Both the position numbers and the translations under genes were made by a program. Shown here piece after piece: positions 31,501-39,871 of a stretch of 42,057 nt of DNA. The stretch's first letter is position 1, and each line of letters starts with the position of its first letter. The notes beneath the pieces are model-generated. The model was given only the letters and a program-made list of their open reading frames with translations, did not search any database and was not told the DNA's origin. Source of the stretch: a virus; the IMG/VR virus record IMGVR_UViG_3300047174_000299, positions 1-42,057 of that record. One strand, 5' to 3'.

Positions 31501-32624
31501 CGACGAACCTTGCCTACACCCCCATCGACGATCTCAAGGAGATCGAGGACAAGGCCGCGACGGCGCGTGCGGCCCTGCCTCACATTCACATCGGCCTCAA
31601 CACCACGGTGCGGGCGACGCGCGGCCGGCCGGAGCGCGAGCGCCGTGCGTTGCGCTGGCTCTCCAGCTACATCCACCGCGAGCGGCTGACGGCGGAGGCG
31701 GTCTGCGGCCGGCTGGATACCAGCGTCATCCCGCTGCGCGCGGCGTTGACCGATGCGGACGCGGACGTGAAGGCGCTCATCCCCAGGATCGAGTCGCTGC
31801 GCGCGATCCTCGATTCCAACCTGCGCGAGCCGGCGGAGACGCAGCTGCTCTGCGACGTGAAAGAGGCGTTCGACTTCGCGATCGAGAAGGGTGCCCTGGT
31901 CGAATACATCGACATCACGCGCACGGGCAAGACCACCGTGGCGGACTGGCTGCACCTGACTCACCTGGACCGCGCCGTCTACGTGGATTGCACCAGCGCG
32001 GAATCCTACGCGGCGTTTGTCAACAGCGTGGCGCGCGGCTGCGGCATCCGCGTCTCCGAGGGCAAGAAGGGGCGCGGCCCGGAGCGGATCGAGGCGCAGA
32101 TCGACGCGATGCTCGGCGCCGGCGGGATGGACGTGCTGATCCTGGACGAGGGCCACTATCTCTGGCCGACGAACATCAAGCTCAAGCCGCGCCGCATCGA
32201 GTACGTGCGCAAGCTGTGGGACCGCATGAAGCGGAAGCTGGCGATCGTGATCCTGAGCACGCCGCAATCCGTGCTTTCCAGCAACATGGCGCTGAGCCTG
32301 AACAAGCGCTGGAGCCCGGGCCAGTGGGATGGACGGATCAACCGGTTCTACCCACCCACGGACGAGCCGACGCTGAAGGACGCGATGGAAGTCGCGCGCT
32401 GGCATTTGCCGAACGGCAGCGCGGCCATGATCGAGGGCCTGGCGCAGTTCGCCCTGGCTTCGGTCGGACTCTACGGCGCGATGGTGAATGCGCTGGACCG
32501 CGCGCAGTTCAAGGCGAAGCGGCGCGGCGAGAAGCTGTCGATCGAGCACATCAAGGCCGGCATCAGCGAGGCGATTCGCGGCACGAAGCTGGGCGCGGCC
32601 GTGGCGAAGAAAGGCGGGGCGTGA
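31497..32624 (+). CDS. MuB-like AAA ATPase (transposition target activator)
   Basis: A 375-residue ATPase directly after the transposase gene, the place of Mu B, which binds target DNA and stimulates MuA. The Walker B motif is clear (VLILDEGHYLW, D217, E218). The Walker A loop reads DITRTGKTT at 139-147: G144, K145 and T146 are present but the first Gly is Asp139. Sensor-like LAIVILSTPQSVL follows. The N-terminal ~100 residues are helical, with an Arg-rich patch (RATRGRPERERRALRW). ATGA overlap with the previous gene. Confidence 0.75.
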   Translation: MTTNLAYTPIDDLKEIEDKAATARAALPHIHIGLNTTVRATRGRPERERRALRWLSSYIHRERLTAEAVCGRLDTSVIPLRAALTDADADVKALIPRIESLRAILDSNLREPAETQLLCDVKEAFDFAIEKGALVEYIDITRTGKTTVADWLHLTHLDRAVYVDCTSAESYAAFVNSVARGCGIRVSEGKKGRGPERIEAQIDAMLGAGGMDVLILDEGHYLWPTNIKLKPRRIEYVRKLWDRMKRKLAIVILSTPQSVLSSNMALSLNKRWSPGQWDGRINRFYPPTDEPTLKDAMEVARWHLPNGSAAMIEGLAQFALASVGLYGAMVNALDRAQFKAKRRGEKLSIEHIKAGISEAIRGTKLGAAVAKKGGA

Positions 32625-32953
32625 TGAACGGCGACCACGTCCTGGCCATCCTGCGCTCCCGCGTGGGCCGCGAGCAGGCGATCACGGCGCCGGCCATTGC
32701 GCTGCGCATGGGCTGGACGCCGAACTCGGAGCGGGTCGTGCGTTCGCTGATCGAAATCCACGCGAACGGCGACTGGCCGGGCGTGTTATGTGCCATGCCG
32801 GGCACGGGCTACTACTTCGCCTCCAACCTGGAGGAAATCGAGGAGTATCGCGGGCTCCTGGCCACGCTGAAGAAGGCGGCCAACGCGAAGCTGCAGAAGT
32901 TCGACGAGCGGGTGAAGGCCGAGGGTTTCCGGCTGGAAGCGAGGGCGGCGTGA
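32624..32953 (+). CDS. Winged-helix-like hypothetical protein
   Basis: A 109-residue protein starting at ATG in a TGATG overlap. The start reads like a winged helix: LAILRSRVGREQAITAPAIA, helix VVRSLIEIHANGDWP, then a wing VLCAMPGTGYYFAS, followed by a coiled-coil helix (EEIEEYRGLLATLKKAANAK). This is a common phage regulatory or replication-accessory layout. No specific function is visible. Confidence 0.6.
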   Translation: MNGDHVLAILRSRVGREQAITAPAIALRMGWTPNSERVVRSLIEIHANGDWPGVLCAMPGTGYYFASNLEEIEEYRGLLATLKKAANAKLQKFDERVKAEGFRLEARAA

Positions 32954-33183
32954 GCACGAAGTACAGGCAGCACGCCGTGTGGAGACGCGAGCACGACAAC
33001 ATCGTCATCGTGGCCCCCGCCAACCCTCGAACCATCGAGGCCGCCTACGACATGTTGGAGGCGCTGAAGGACATCATTGATCAGGCCGAGAAAACGTCCA
33101 TCGCTCTTCCGGCGGATCTGTCGGACTCGATTCGCGTGTTGGGCAAGGCGGCCGTCGCCAAAGCAGAAGGGAGCATGTCGTGA
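32950..33183 (+). CDS. Small hypothetical early protein
   Basis: A 77-residue protein (GTG start, GTGA overlaps at both ends). A beta strand NIVIVAPANPRTIEAAYDML leads into helices ending in an Ala/Lys-rich tail. No family is recognised. Confidence 0.55.
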   Translation: MSTKYRQHAVWRREHDNIVIVAPANPRTIEAAYDMLEALKDIIDQAEKTSIALPADLSDSIRVLGKAAVAKAEGSMS

Positions 33184-33404
33184 GCTTCGAGTGGCCTCGC
33201 ATTCAGCCGACGGACTTTCCGGCGAACACGCTTGGCGCGCCGGTAGAAATCTACATCGACGAGCGCCTGGTCGTGATCGAACAGGAGGAACAATACGCCG
33301 TGCACATGGTCTTCGTCGAGCCTGAGAAACTTGACGCTGTTATCCAAGGCTTGGAAGCAGCGCGGGCCTACCTGTCCAATCTTCCGAAAGAGGTGGCGTC
33401 GTGA
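33180..33404 (+). CDS. Small hypothetical early protein
   Basis: A 74-residue protein (GTG start, GTGA overlap). Acidic beta-rich middle (VEIYIDERLVVIEQEEQYAV) and a C-terminal helix (KLDAVIQGLEAARAYLSNLP). Family not recognised. Confidence 0.55.
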   Translation: MSFEWPRIQPTDFPANTLGAPVEIYIDERLVVIEQEEQYAVHMVFVEPEKLDAVIQGLEAARAYLSNLPKEVAS

Positions 33405-33841
33405 AGATCCGCGTCATTCGCGACGACTGCGGCAACCCGTACCTGGTGCGGCTGTCGATCATCGAGCTGTTCGGCTACGCGCTGAAGCTGCACATCATCC
33501 TGCGCTCGGATCGCAATCGCGAGCTGCACGATCATCCCTGGACCTTCTGGACGTGGATGCTGTGCGGCGGCTACTGGGAGCACACGCCCATCACGGAATG
33601 GACCTGCCGCTCGGATTGGAACTGGCCAGGCCGGCCAAAGATCGTCGGCACGACACGCACCTGGATCGCGCCGGGCAGCCGGCGCACGTGCCGCTCGCCG
33701 TACCCGCACCGGCTTGAACTCGAAGCCGGCAACCCGGCGGTGACTCTCGTCCTGATGTGGCCAAAGGAGCGCGAGTGGGGCTTCTACAAGCCCAGCGGCT
33801 GGGTGCCCTGGCACAAGTACAAATCCGAGGAGGAGTGCTGA
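33401..33841 (+). CDS. Cupin-like phage protein
   Basis: A 146-residue Trp- and His-rich protein. The pattern LKLHIILRSDRNRELHDHPW then FWTWMLCGGYWEH, and later SPYPHRLELE ... TLVLMWPKEREWGFYKPSGW, follows a conserved phage cupin-like family in which His residues would bind a metal. The role of this family in phages is not established to my knowledge. GTG start in a GTGA overlap. Confidence 0.6.
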   Translation: MKIRVIRDDCGNPYLVRLSIIELFGYALKLHIILRSDRNRELHDHPWTFWTWMLCGGYWEHTPITEWTCRSDWNWPGRPKIVGTTRTWIAPGSRRTCRSPYPHRLELEAGNPAVTLVLMWPKEREWGFYKPSGWVPWHKYKSEEEC

Positions 33842-33843
33842 TC

Positions 33844-34197
33844 ATGGTCTTCCCGCTTCACCACTGCGACGCACCCGGCTGCCTGGAGCTGGTCCGGCCT
33901 GGCCAGCTGATGTGCCGCCGGCATTGGCGCCTGGTCGACGACTTCACCGTCGTGCTGCTGCTCGTCGCGGACACGCCGAAGGAACGCGCCCTGGCTGAGG
34001 GCCTGGCGCGCGCCGACGTGATCCTGGCCGAGCGCCGCCCCTGCGTTTTCCCGGCCGATCCGGATTACGGCCACGACGAGGACCATCCCCTTTCACCGCC
34101 TCCTGACGCCAGCCAGGAGGAAACCGAGCAACCATCCCCACCCGTACCTGGCGACGCGGGAAACCGAGAGGAATCCCATGAGCACATCCACGCGTAA
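33844..34197 (+). CDS. Small zinc-binding protein
   Basis: A 117-residue protein starting at ATG two bases after the previous stop. The N-terminus has a C-x4-C ... C-x2-H arrangement (HCDAPGCLELVRPGQLMCRR then HW), like small phage zinc fingers. The C-terminal third is acidic and Pro-rich and overlaps the Gam start. A nucleic-acid-binding role is likely but not specific. Confidence 0.55.
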   Translation: MVFPLHHCDAPGCLELVRPGQLMCRRHWRLVDDFTVVLLLVADTPKERALAEGLARADVILAERRPCVFPADPDYGHDEDHPLSPPPDASQEETEQPSPPVPGDAGNREESHEHIHA

Positions 34198-34747
34198 GAA
34201 AGAGCCGGCCATCGTCATCACCCGCGAAGAAATGGAGCAGTCCATGGCGGAGTATCGCCAGGCCCGCATAGATCAGCAGGCAGTGACGGCGGAGCTAAAC
34301 GCAGCGCTCACGCTGGCGCGCGAGCCATACGACGTCCAGCTCTCCGAACTCAACGCTACGATCGACAACGCATTCGCCCGGATCAAGGCGTGGGCGGTTG
34401 CCAACCCGGCCGAGTTCAAGAAGCCGCGCTCGATCACGCTGCCGTCGGGCACCCTGGGCTACAAGCTCGGCAACTTCACGGTCGAGCCGATCGAGAAGCG
34501 GACGCTGAAGTCCATCGTTGCCTTCCTGGTCACGCGACGCGGTTGGATGAAGAAGTATTGCCTGCGCGTGACCGTGGCGCTGAACAAGGAGTTCCTCCTG
34601 GCGCGTCGCGTGAAGCTGGAGCGCAAACCGAAGCTGCTGGAGAAGATCGGGATTCGCTTCGTGCAGGAGGACTCGTTCTACGTTGACGCGAAGATCGAGA
34701 CGGCGCTGCCGGTGAGCACGGAACCCGTACTTCAGGAGGCCGCTTGA
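34178..34747 (+). CDS. gam: Gam-like host-nuclease inhibitor (DNA-end protector)
   Basis: A 189-residue protein of the Mu Gam family, which binds linear DNA ends as a Ku-like protector against host exonucleases. It shows the expected layout: helical N-terminus with coiled coil (EYRQARIDQQAVTAELNAAL ... LSELNATIDNAFARIKAW), a beta core (RSITLPSGTLGYKLGNF), then basic helices (RRGWMKKYCLRVTVALNKEF) and VQEDSFYVDAKIE near the end. AGAGGAA precedes the ATG. In Mu, Gam also lies in the early region. Confidence 0.8.
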   Translation: MSTSTRKKEPAIVITREEMEQSMAEYRQARIDQQAVTAELNAALTLAREPYDVQLSELNATIDNAFARIKAWAVANPAEFKKPRSITLPSGTLGYKLGNFTVEPIEKRTLKSIVAFLVTRRGWMKKYCLRVTVALNKEFLLARRVKLERKPKLLEKIGIRFVQEDSFYVDAKIETALPVSTEPVLQEAA

Positions 34748-34845
34748 ATCGCGTCGAGCAAATCCTGGCGTGGGTCTTCGCGCTCCTGATTTTGTGGGAA
34801 GCCGGCTGCTTTCTATATCACTTCGTCAGCGGGAGCCAGCTATGA
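34744..34845 (+). CDS. 33-residue membrane micropeptide
   Basis: A frame starting with TTG in a TTGA overlap with the Gam stop. One membrane helix (ILAWVFALLILWEAGCFLYH) with short polar ends. It overlaps the next micro-gene by 4 bp. Inferred from coupling pattern and hydrophobicity. Confidence 0.45.
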   Translation: MNRVEQILAWVFALLILWEAGCFLYHFVSGSQL

Positions 34846-34931
34846 GCCGCGCCATCCTGATCGCGTCAGCCCTGGCCTACGTGTGGCCGCTGGTGTACGC
34901 GATCCTGCTCTTAACGGGGGATGCGCAATGA
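34842..34931 (+). CDS. 29-residue membrane micropeptide
   Basis: MSRAILIASALAYVWPLVYA plus a short tail: almost entirely one membrane helix. Joined by ATGA overlaps to the genes on both sides, which supports translation. Confidence 0.45.
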   Translation: MSRAILIASALAYVWPLVYAILLLTGDAQ

Positions 34932-35509
34932 AGTATCCGCTGAACTGGCCGCTCCAGTTTCCGCGCGCGAAGTATCGCCAGGGCTCGAAGTTCAATCGTC
35001 ACAACATGGAGCGCGTGACGCGCGAGCTGGGACTGGAGATTGAGCGGCTGCGCGGGACGGATGCCGTCCTCACCACGAACCTCAAGCTGCGCCTGGATGG
35101 CAGTCCCATCCTGAACCTGCCGTGCGGCGACACGGGGGCTGCGGTCTATTTCAAGTTAAAGAATCGTGAGATCGCTCTGGCCTGCGACAAGTGGACTCGC
35201 GTCGAAGACAATGTCTGGGCGATCGCCAAGCATATAGAATCCATTCGCGGCCAGGAGCGCTGGGGCGTCGGCAATATAGAACAAGCCTTCACCGGCTACC
35301 TCGCGCTGCCGGCGCCGACGGGGCCCGAGTCGAATTGCTGGGCAACCCTGCAGATGCTCGACGGTCCGCGCACCCTTGAGCGCGTCAACGCGAATTACCG
35401 CGCCCTGGCGGAGAAGTATCACCCCGATCGCGGCGGAACGGACATGGAGATGGCGCTGCTGAACAAGGCGCGCGAGGAAGCGCTGGCCTCGTTGAAGGGA
35501 AACCAATGA
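34928..35509 (+). CDS. J-domain (DnaJ-like) phage protein
   Basis: A 193-residue protein. The C-terminal ~45 residues are a J-domain fragment with the HPD motif at 165-167 (YRALAEKYHPDRGGTDMEMA), the signature for stimulating DnaK-type chaperones. The N-terminus (WPLQFPRAKYRQGSKFN then a helix and WTRVEDNVWAIAKHIESIRG) is the phage-specific part of a family common in transposable phages. A role in loading or remodelling replication proteins (the DnaB-type helicase lies downstream) is inference. Confidence 0.75.
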   Translation: MKYPLNWPLQFPRAKYRQGSKFNRHNMERVTRELGLEIERLRGTDAVLTTNLKLRLDGSPILNLPCGDTGAAVYFKLKNREIALACDKWTRVEDNVWAIAKHIESIRGQERWGVGNIEQAFTGYLALPAPTGPESNCWATLQMLDGPRTLERVNANYRALAEKYHPDRGGTDMEMALLNKAREEALASLKGNQ

Positions 35510-35808
35510 ACGGCCCACAGGAAAACGAGACGCGGACGCAGGCACTGGCTCGGCTGGCGGAGCGGCTGTGCGGGCTGGAGCCAGGCGCGCCGGCTTTCAC
35601 CGCCAGCACGCACCGCTGGGTGTTTGAGGTCCACCGCTACCGGGACGGCTGGACGATCCTGCGCACCTATCGCTATGGCTCCGAGCGCGAGATTCCGTTC
35701 GCGCAGAAGAATGACCTTGGCCGCTTCTTTGCGGAGCCGCTGGACCTGATCAACTTCGTCCTGGGCGATCCCATGAACCAACACGTACTGGAGGCGCCGG
35801 AGGCATGA
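35506..35808 (+). CDS. Hypothetical early protein
   Basis: A 100-residue protein between the J-domain and membrane-protein genes. Helical start (RTQALARLAERLCGLEPG), a beta-rich middle (HRWVFEVHRYRDGWTILRTY) and a C-terminal segment DLINFVLGDPMNQHV. No family is recognised. Confidence 0.55.
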   Translation: MNGPQENETRTQALARLAERLCGLEPGAPAFTASTHRWVFEVHRYRDGWTILRTYRYGSEREIPFAQKNDLGRFFAEPLDLINFVLGDPMNQHVLEAPEA

Positions 35809-36077
35809 CCTGGCTGCCCTTCATCGCGGTGTGCGTCGTGTGGTCGCTCTACGGCGTCGTCCACGTATTTGAGAACACGCCGCGCATCATGGCGCTGCCG
35901 CAGTGGCGCCAGTGGCTGGTCCTGGTCGCGGCGGGGCCTCTCGCCTGGCTCTGCATCCTTTGGAGCCTGATCGATTGGTCGCGCGACTGGGTGCGCTGGC
36001 ACTGGGCCATGTATCAGGCCCGTCGCGAGCTTCGCGATATCGAGCGCCAGATCGAAGATGTGCGGAGGGGCCGGTGA
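35805..36077 (+). CDS. Small membrane protein
   Basis: A 90-residue protein with two hydrophobic segments (WLPFIAVCVVWSLYGVVHVF and WLVLVAAGPLAWLCILWSLI) followed by a basic C-terminal helix (YQARRELRDIERQIEDVRRG). Probably inner membrane with a cytoplasmic tail. It precedes the helicase with a GTGA overlap. Function unknown. Confidence 0.55.
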   Translation: MTWLPFIAVCVVWSLYGVVHVFENTPRIMALPQWRQWLVLVAAGPLAWLCILWSLIDWSRDWVRWHWAMYQARRELRDIERQIEDVRRGR

Positions 36078-37561
36078 TCATGCCGCGCGAATCACAACCA
36101 CTGCCCGGCTCGATGGCAGAGCGCCGGCGCAGCACGCGCCGCTCGGAGCCAGCCGGCGTGATGCTGGAGGCTCCGCTTCATTACTCCGCCGAGGCGGAGC
36201 GCGCGGTCCTGGGCTGCATGCTGACGCAGCCGGCGGAAGTGATTAATGAGGTGACGATCGCCCTGGGGCGCGACGACTTCTTCGTCCCGGCGCATCAGGA
36301 AATCTATACGTCGCTCGTTTCTATATATAATGCCGCGCAGCCGGTCGATGTGATCGCGGTGCATCAATCCCTGGTCGACGGCAAGATGGCCGAGGCGGTC
36401 GGCTCGCCGGGCATCCTGGCGGAGCTGCTCGTCGGCTTTGCCAATCACCTCAACGTCGGGTCGTACGTCCGCATCGTGAAAGAGAAGAGCCTGCTGCGCT
36501 CGCTGCAGGCGGCATGCAGCACGATCGTGCAGGACATCGCGGAGATGCCGGATTCCGTCGCCAGCGTGCTGGACCGCGCGGAGTCGGCCATCTTCCACGT
36601 CACCAACCTGGGCCTGACGCAAACCACCGTGCCGGCGCGGGAGGAGATCGACAAGGCGATCGCGCTGATCGAGCGGTATCGCACGCGGAAGGGTCACCTG
36701 CAGGGATTGCCGACGGGATTCCATCGCCTGAACGAGCTGACGGCCGGTTGGAAGCCGGGCGAGATGATCGTGCTCGCGGCGCGGCCGGGCCAGGGCAAGA
36801 CGGCGCTGGCCCTGACCTTCGCCCGCCGCGCCCTGGAGCAGCGCTATGACGAGGCGTCGGACATGTACAAGAAGCCGGGCCACGCCGTGGGCATGTTCAG
36901 CCTGGAGATGACGAACGAGCAGCTGATGCTGCGCCTGCTGGCCAGTTACGGCAGCGAATCCTTAAACGCAATCCGCAGCGGCCAGCTGGACGATCGCGCG
37001 ATGGAAAAGCTGCGCCTGCTGGCGGCGGACATGCGCGAGTGGCCGCTGTACCTGGACGATTCCTCCTTCCTCACGATCAACCAGCTGCGCGGCAAGGCGC
37101 GCCGGATGAAGGACCGGCACAAGATCGAGCTGCTGGTGGTGGATTACCTGCAGCTGCTGCGCGGCGAAAGCGGGCAGGCGAAGGACAACCGGCAAAACGA
37201 GGTGGCGGAAATCTCGCGCGGGATGAAGGGCCTGGCGAAGGAGCTGGGCATTCCGGTGATCGTGCTGGCGCAGCTGAACCGCAAGAGCGTGGAGATGCCC
37301 GGCAACCAGGAGCCGGAGCTGCACAACCTGCGCGAGAGCGGCGCGATCGAGCAGGACGCGGACGTGGTGATGCTGCTCTACCGCAATGCGCCGGAGAAAG
37401 ACGAGGACGGCCAGGAGCGGCCGCCCGGGCCGGTGATGCCCTACACGCTCAAGCTGGCGAAGCAGCGCAACGGGCCGACCGACTTGATGCCACTTCTCTA
37501 CCATGCGCCCTACACGCGTTTCGATGACCCGGTGCGGCATGAGACGAGGAGTTCTCTATGA
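36074..37561 (+). CDS. dnaB: DnaB-type replicative helicase
   Basis: A 495-residue replicative helicase (GTG start in a GTGA overlap; ATG 36080 is an alternative). The N-terminal domain matches DnaB (EAERAVLGCMLTQPAEVINE; FFVPAHQEIYTSLVSIYNAA). The ATPase domain has Walker A ARPGQGKTALAL near residue 240, FSLEMTNEQLMLRLL, Walker B LLVVDYLQLL near 355, and the DnaB signature LRESGAIEQDADVVMLLYR. It would unwind DNA at the phage fork. Mu itself relies on host DnaB, so its presence here is unusual. Confidence 0.85.
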   Translation: MIMPRESQPLPGSMAERRRSTRRSEPAGVMLEAPLHYSAEAERAVLGCMLTQPAEVINEVTIALGRDDFFVPAHQEIYTSLVSIYNAAQPVDVIAVHQSLVDGKMAEAVGSPGILAELLVGFANHLNVGSYVRIVKEKSLLRSLQAACSTIVQDIAEMPDSVASVLDRAESAIFHVTNLGLTQTTVPAREEIDKAIALIERYRTRKGHLQGLPTGFHRLNELTAGWKPGEMIVLAARPGQGKTALALTFARRALEQRYDEASDMYKKPGHAVGMFSLEMTNEQLMLRLLASYGSESLNAIRSGQLDDRAMEKLRLLAADMREWPLYLDDSSFLTINQLRGKARRMKDRHKIELLVVDYLQLLRGESGQAKDNRQNEVAEISRGMKGLAKELGIPVIVLAQLNRKSVEMPGNQEPELHNLRESGAIEQDADVVMLLYRNAPEKDEDGQERPPGPVMPYTLKLAKQRNGPTDLMPLLYHAPYTRFDDPVRHETRSSL

Positions 37562-37760
37562 AGGGCATCTCCATTCAACAGCCGTTGCTTTCCGAAACGG
37601 CATTGCGCCAGGTGCGGAATCGTCCGCCGAAGCGCCGGCGTACCAAGAGGCATCCAGCCTCGGTGCGCCCCGCTCCCCAGCAAGCTGGCATGGCGTTCTC
37701 CGTCGGCGAGGCCGTCCGTGAATACGTTCTCCAGATTTCCACCCCACAACCTAAATCTAT

Positions 37761-37764
<4 letters not shown>
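37558..37764 (+). CDS. Small hypothetical protein, basic
   Basis: A 68-residue frame coupled to the helicase by an ATGA overlap. It begins MKGISIQQP, like the start of ASCH-domain proteins, but the rest (RNRPPKRRRTKRHPASVRPA) is basic and Pro-rich and lacks that fold. It may be a truncated or diverged gene or a genuine small basic protein. Confidence 0.4.
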
Positions 37765-38509
<745 letters not shown>

Positions 38510-38513
<4 letters not shown>

Positions 38514-38731
38514 AACGAGATGAGCGTCGCCCCCCCAAGCAGCCGTTATGCCCACTGATTCGACAACCCCGCGTGCGCGGGTACGCACTGAAGATCGCCC
38601 GCGAATGGGGCGTCGAGTACTCGCGTTTCTCGCCGAGCTTCTTCGCGGCCGTGGACGAGGCGACTCGGCGCGCGATCGCGCAACTGGTCCTCTCCAACAA
38701 CCAGGGCAAGCCGAGGAAGACGCTGCGATGA
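38510..38731 (+). CDS. Small hypothetical basic protein
   Basis: A 73-residue protein (GTG start, GTGA overlap). Basic N-terminus (MKRDERRPPKQP), then ALKIAREWGVEYSRFSPSFF and a helix DEATRRAIAQLVLSNNQGK. Probably soluble and nucleic-acid binding by charge; family not recognised. Confidence 0.55.
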
Positions 38732-38769
38732 AATTCCAAATCGGACGGAGCGATGACTTCATTTATTGA
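38728..38769 (+). CDS. Possible 13-residue leader peptide
   Basis: MKFQIGRSDDFIY followed by a stop, starting in an ATGA overlap with the previous gene and overlapping the next start. It may only couple translation to the following gene. Also compatible with a frameshifted 5' end of that gene. Confidence 0.25.
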   Translation: MKFQIGRSDDFIY

Positions 38770-39094
38770 CGGCCCAGCAAAGGGCAAAACCCTGATGCTA
38801 AAGCGCTCGCCCAAATACCTGCGCGTCGTGATAGATGAGGCGGGGAAAGTGGATGCTCTCGATCAGTTGCACGACAGTCCGGGTGAGAACGAGCGAGTGT
38901 TCGCTTATCGCGTTCACGGTGAGATCGGATCGGTCCACCTGAACATGGGGCGTGGCCGGGGAGGGTTTTATCCACTTGCCGAATACCGCCTGATTCCAAC
39001 TCAACCGGCGGACAGTGTTCTGCGCAAAAACGAGGCGTGGCGTGCGTGGACGATTGCCACGGAAGCGGATGCCAGGGAAGGAGCCCCCGTATGA
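38753..39094 (+). CDS. Hypothetical phage protein
   Basis: A 113-residue protein beginning MTSFIDGPAKGKTLMLKRSP then KYLRVVID. This start, with FIDGP-x-G then a hydrophobic-basic strand, is seen in a small conserved phage protein of unknown function. The middle is beta-rich (RVFAYRVHGEIGSVHLNMGR). CGGAG precedes the ATG by 2 bp, close for a ribosome-binding site, so coupling to the upstream frame is likely. Confidence 0.6.
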   Translation: MTSFIDGPAKGKTLMLKRSPKYLRVVIDEAGKVDALDQLHDSPGENERVFAYRVHGEIGSVHLNMGRGRGGFYPLAEYRLIPTQPADSVLRKNEAWRAWTIATEADAREGAPV

Positions 39095-39285
39095 AGCCGC
39101 TGCGCCGCACGCCACGCATCGGCGACCCGATTTCCCTCGTGGGGGGGGGGCATTTCCGCTGTAGCGAGTTTTGCTCTCTATCAGCCGGAAGCGCCGGCAA
39201 GAGTGACGCTGGACACGCACGAGGGCGCGACAGTCGTCGCGGCCTGGGACGGCGCGGCGTGGATCCAGGAGGGCGCCGTGGATAA
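39091..39285 (+). CDS. Gene start broken by a G10 tract (frameshifted)
   Basis: As written the frame gives 64 residues (MKPLRRTPRIGDPISLV, Gly run, then a Ser/Gly/Arg-rich stretch that looks out of frame). A run of ten G at 39141..39150 lies after codon 17. With nine G the frame would continue as GISAVASFALYQPEAPARV and TLDTHEGATVVAAWDGAAWI, then run without a stop to 39871. Thus the true gene is probably 39091..39871 with a frameshift at the tract: phase variation, programmed slippage or a sequencing error. Confidence 0.45.
   Translation: MKPLRRTPRIGDPISLVGGGHFRCSEFCSLSAGSAGKSDAGHARGRDSRRGLGRRGVDPGGRRG
39141..39150 (+). repeat. G10 homopolymer
   Basis: Ten consecutive G inside a coding region, a typical slippage site for strand slippage during replication or for base-calling error. 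One base less joins the two reading frames around it. Confidence 0.85.
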
Positions 39286-39408
39286 GACTTTGGGCGGGCC
39301 GGGCCGTCGCGATCGGGAGACCTTAGCTAAAACGTCCAACGGTTTAGCAGCGGGTGCATCTGCAAGTGATGCCTCGCCCTCCAGCTTGGCGAAGAATGAA
39401 GACGATTT

Positions 39409-39417
39409 AAAGGAGGT
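39409..39417 (+). promoter_or_regulatory. Near-perfect ribosome-binding site
   Basis: AAAGGAGGT, 4 bp before ATG 39422, the best Shine-Dalgarno in the early operon. It supports independent initiation at 39422 inside the longer frame. Confidence 0.7.
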
Positions 39418-39421
39418 TCCT

Positions 39422-39871
39422 ATGCCCGCGCCTGGTGAAAGCCAGGATGAGGCGGCGCCGGCCGTGCCTATCCCTACGCCGCCGGCGCCGCTGAAGGCGC
39501 GGACGAAGCGGGGGATGTCGGCGGTGATTCACGCGGACATGCGCAGCGCGAAGCCGAAGCGGCCGCGCAAGCACGTCTCGGCAGTGGGCGCGGTCTCGTT
39601 CTATCGCGAGGAGACAGAGAAGGCCGGACCGATCGCCGCGCTGCACGCGGAGCTGGACGAGGCGCGGGATCTCTACTGGCGCGCGCGGGACCAGGACGAC
39701 AGCGATGACGCGATCCACTCGCGCTTCGAGACGTACATGAACCTGGTCGACCGCGTGAACGAGGCGGACCCGGGTTTCTATAACGGCCGGCTGCGTTCGC
39801 GCATGGAAGGTCCGGCCGTGCCGACGGGACGCATTCAATTCGGAATGCAGAGGGAGGCCCATGCCTTTTGA
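39422..39871 (+). CDS. Hypothetical early protein
   Basis: A 149-residue protein from the ATG behind a near-perfect ribosome-binding site. Pro/Ala-rich first ~30 residues, a basic segment (KRGMSAVIHADMRSAKPKRP), then an acidic helix (AALHAELDEARDLYWRARDQ; RFETYMNLVDRVNEADPGFY). The reading frame is open further upstream (from GTG 39203 and, across the G10 tract, from 39091), so a longer product is possible. Family not recognised. Confidence 0.6.
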   Translation: MPAPGESQDEAAPAVPIPTPPAPLKARTKRGMSAVIHADMRSAKPKRPRKHVSAVGAVSFYREETEKAGPIAALHAELDEARDLYWRARDQDDSDDAIHSRFETYMNLVDRVNEADPGFYNGRLRSRMEGPAVPTGRIQFGMQREAHAF

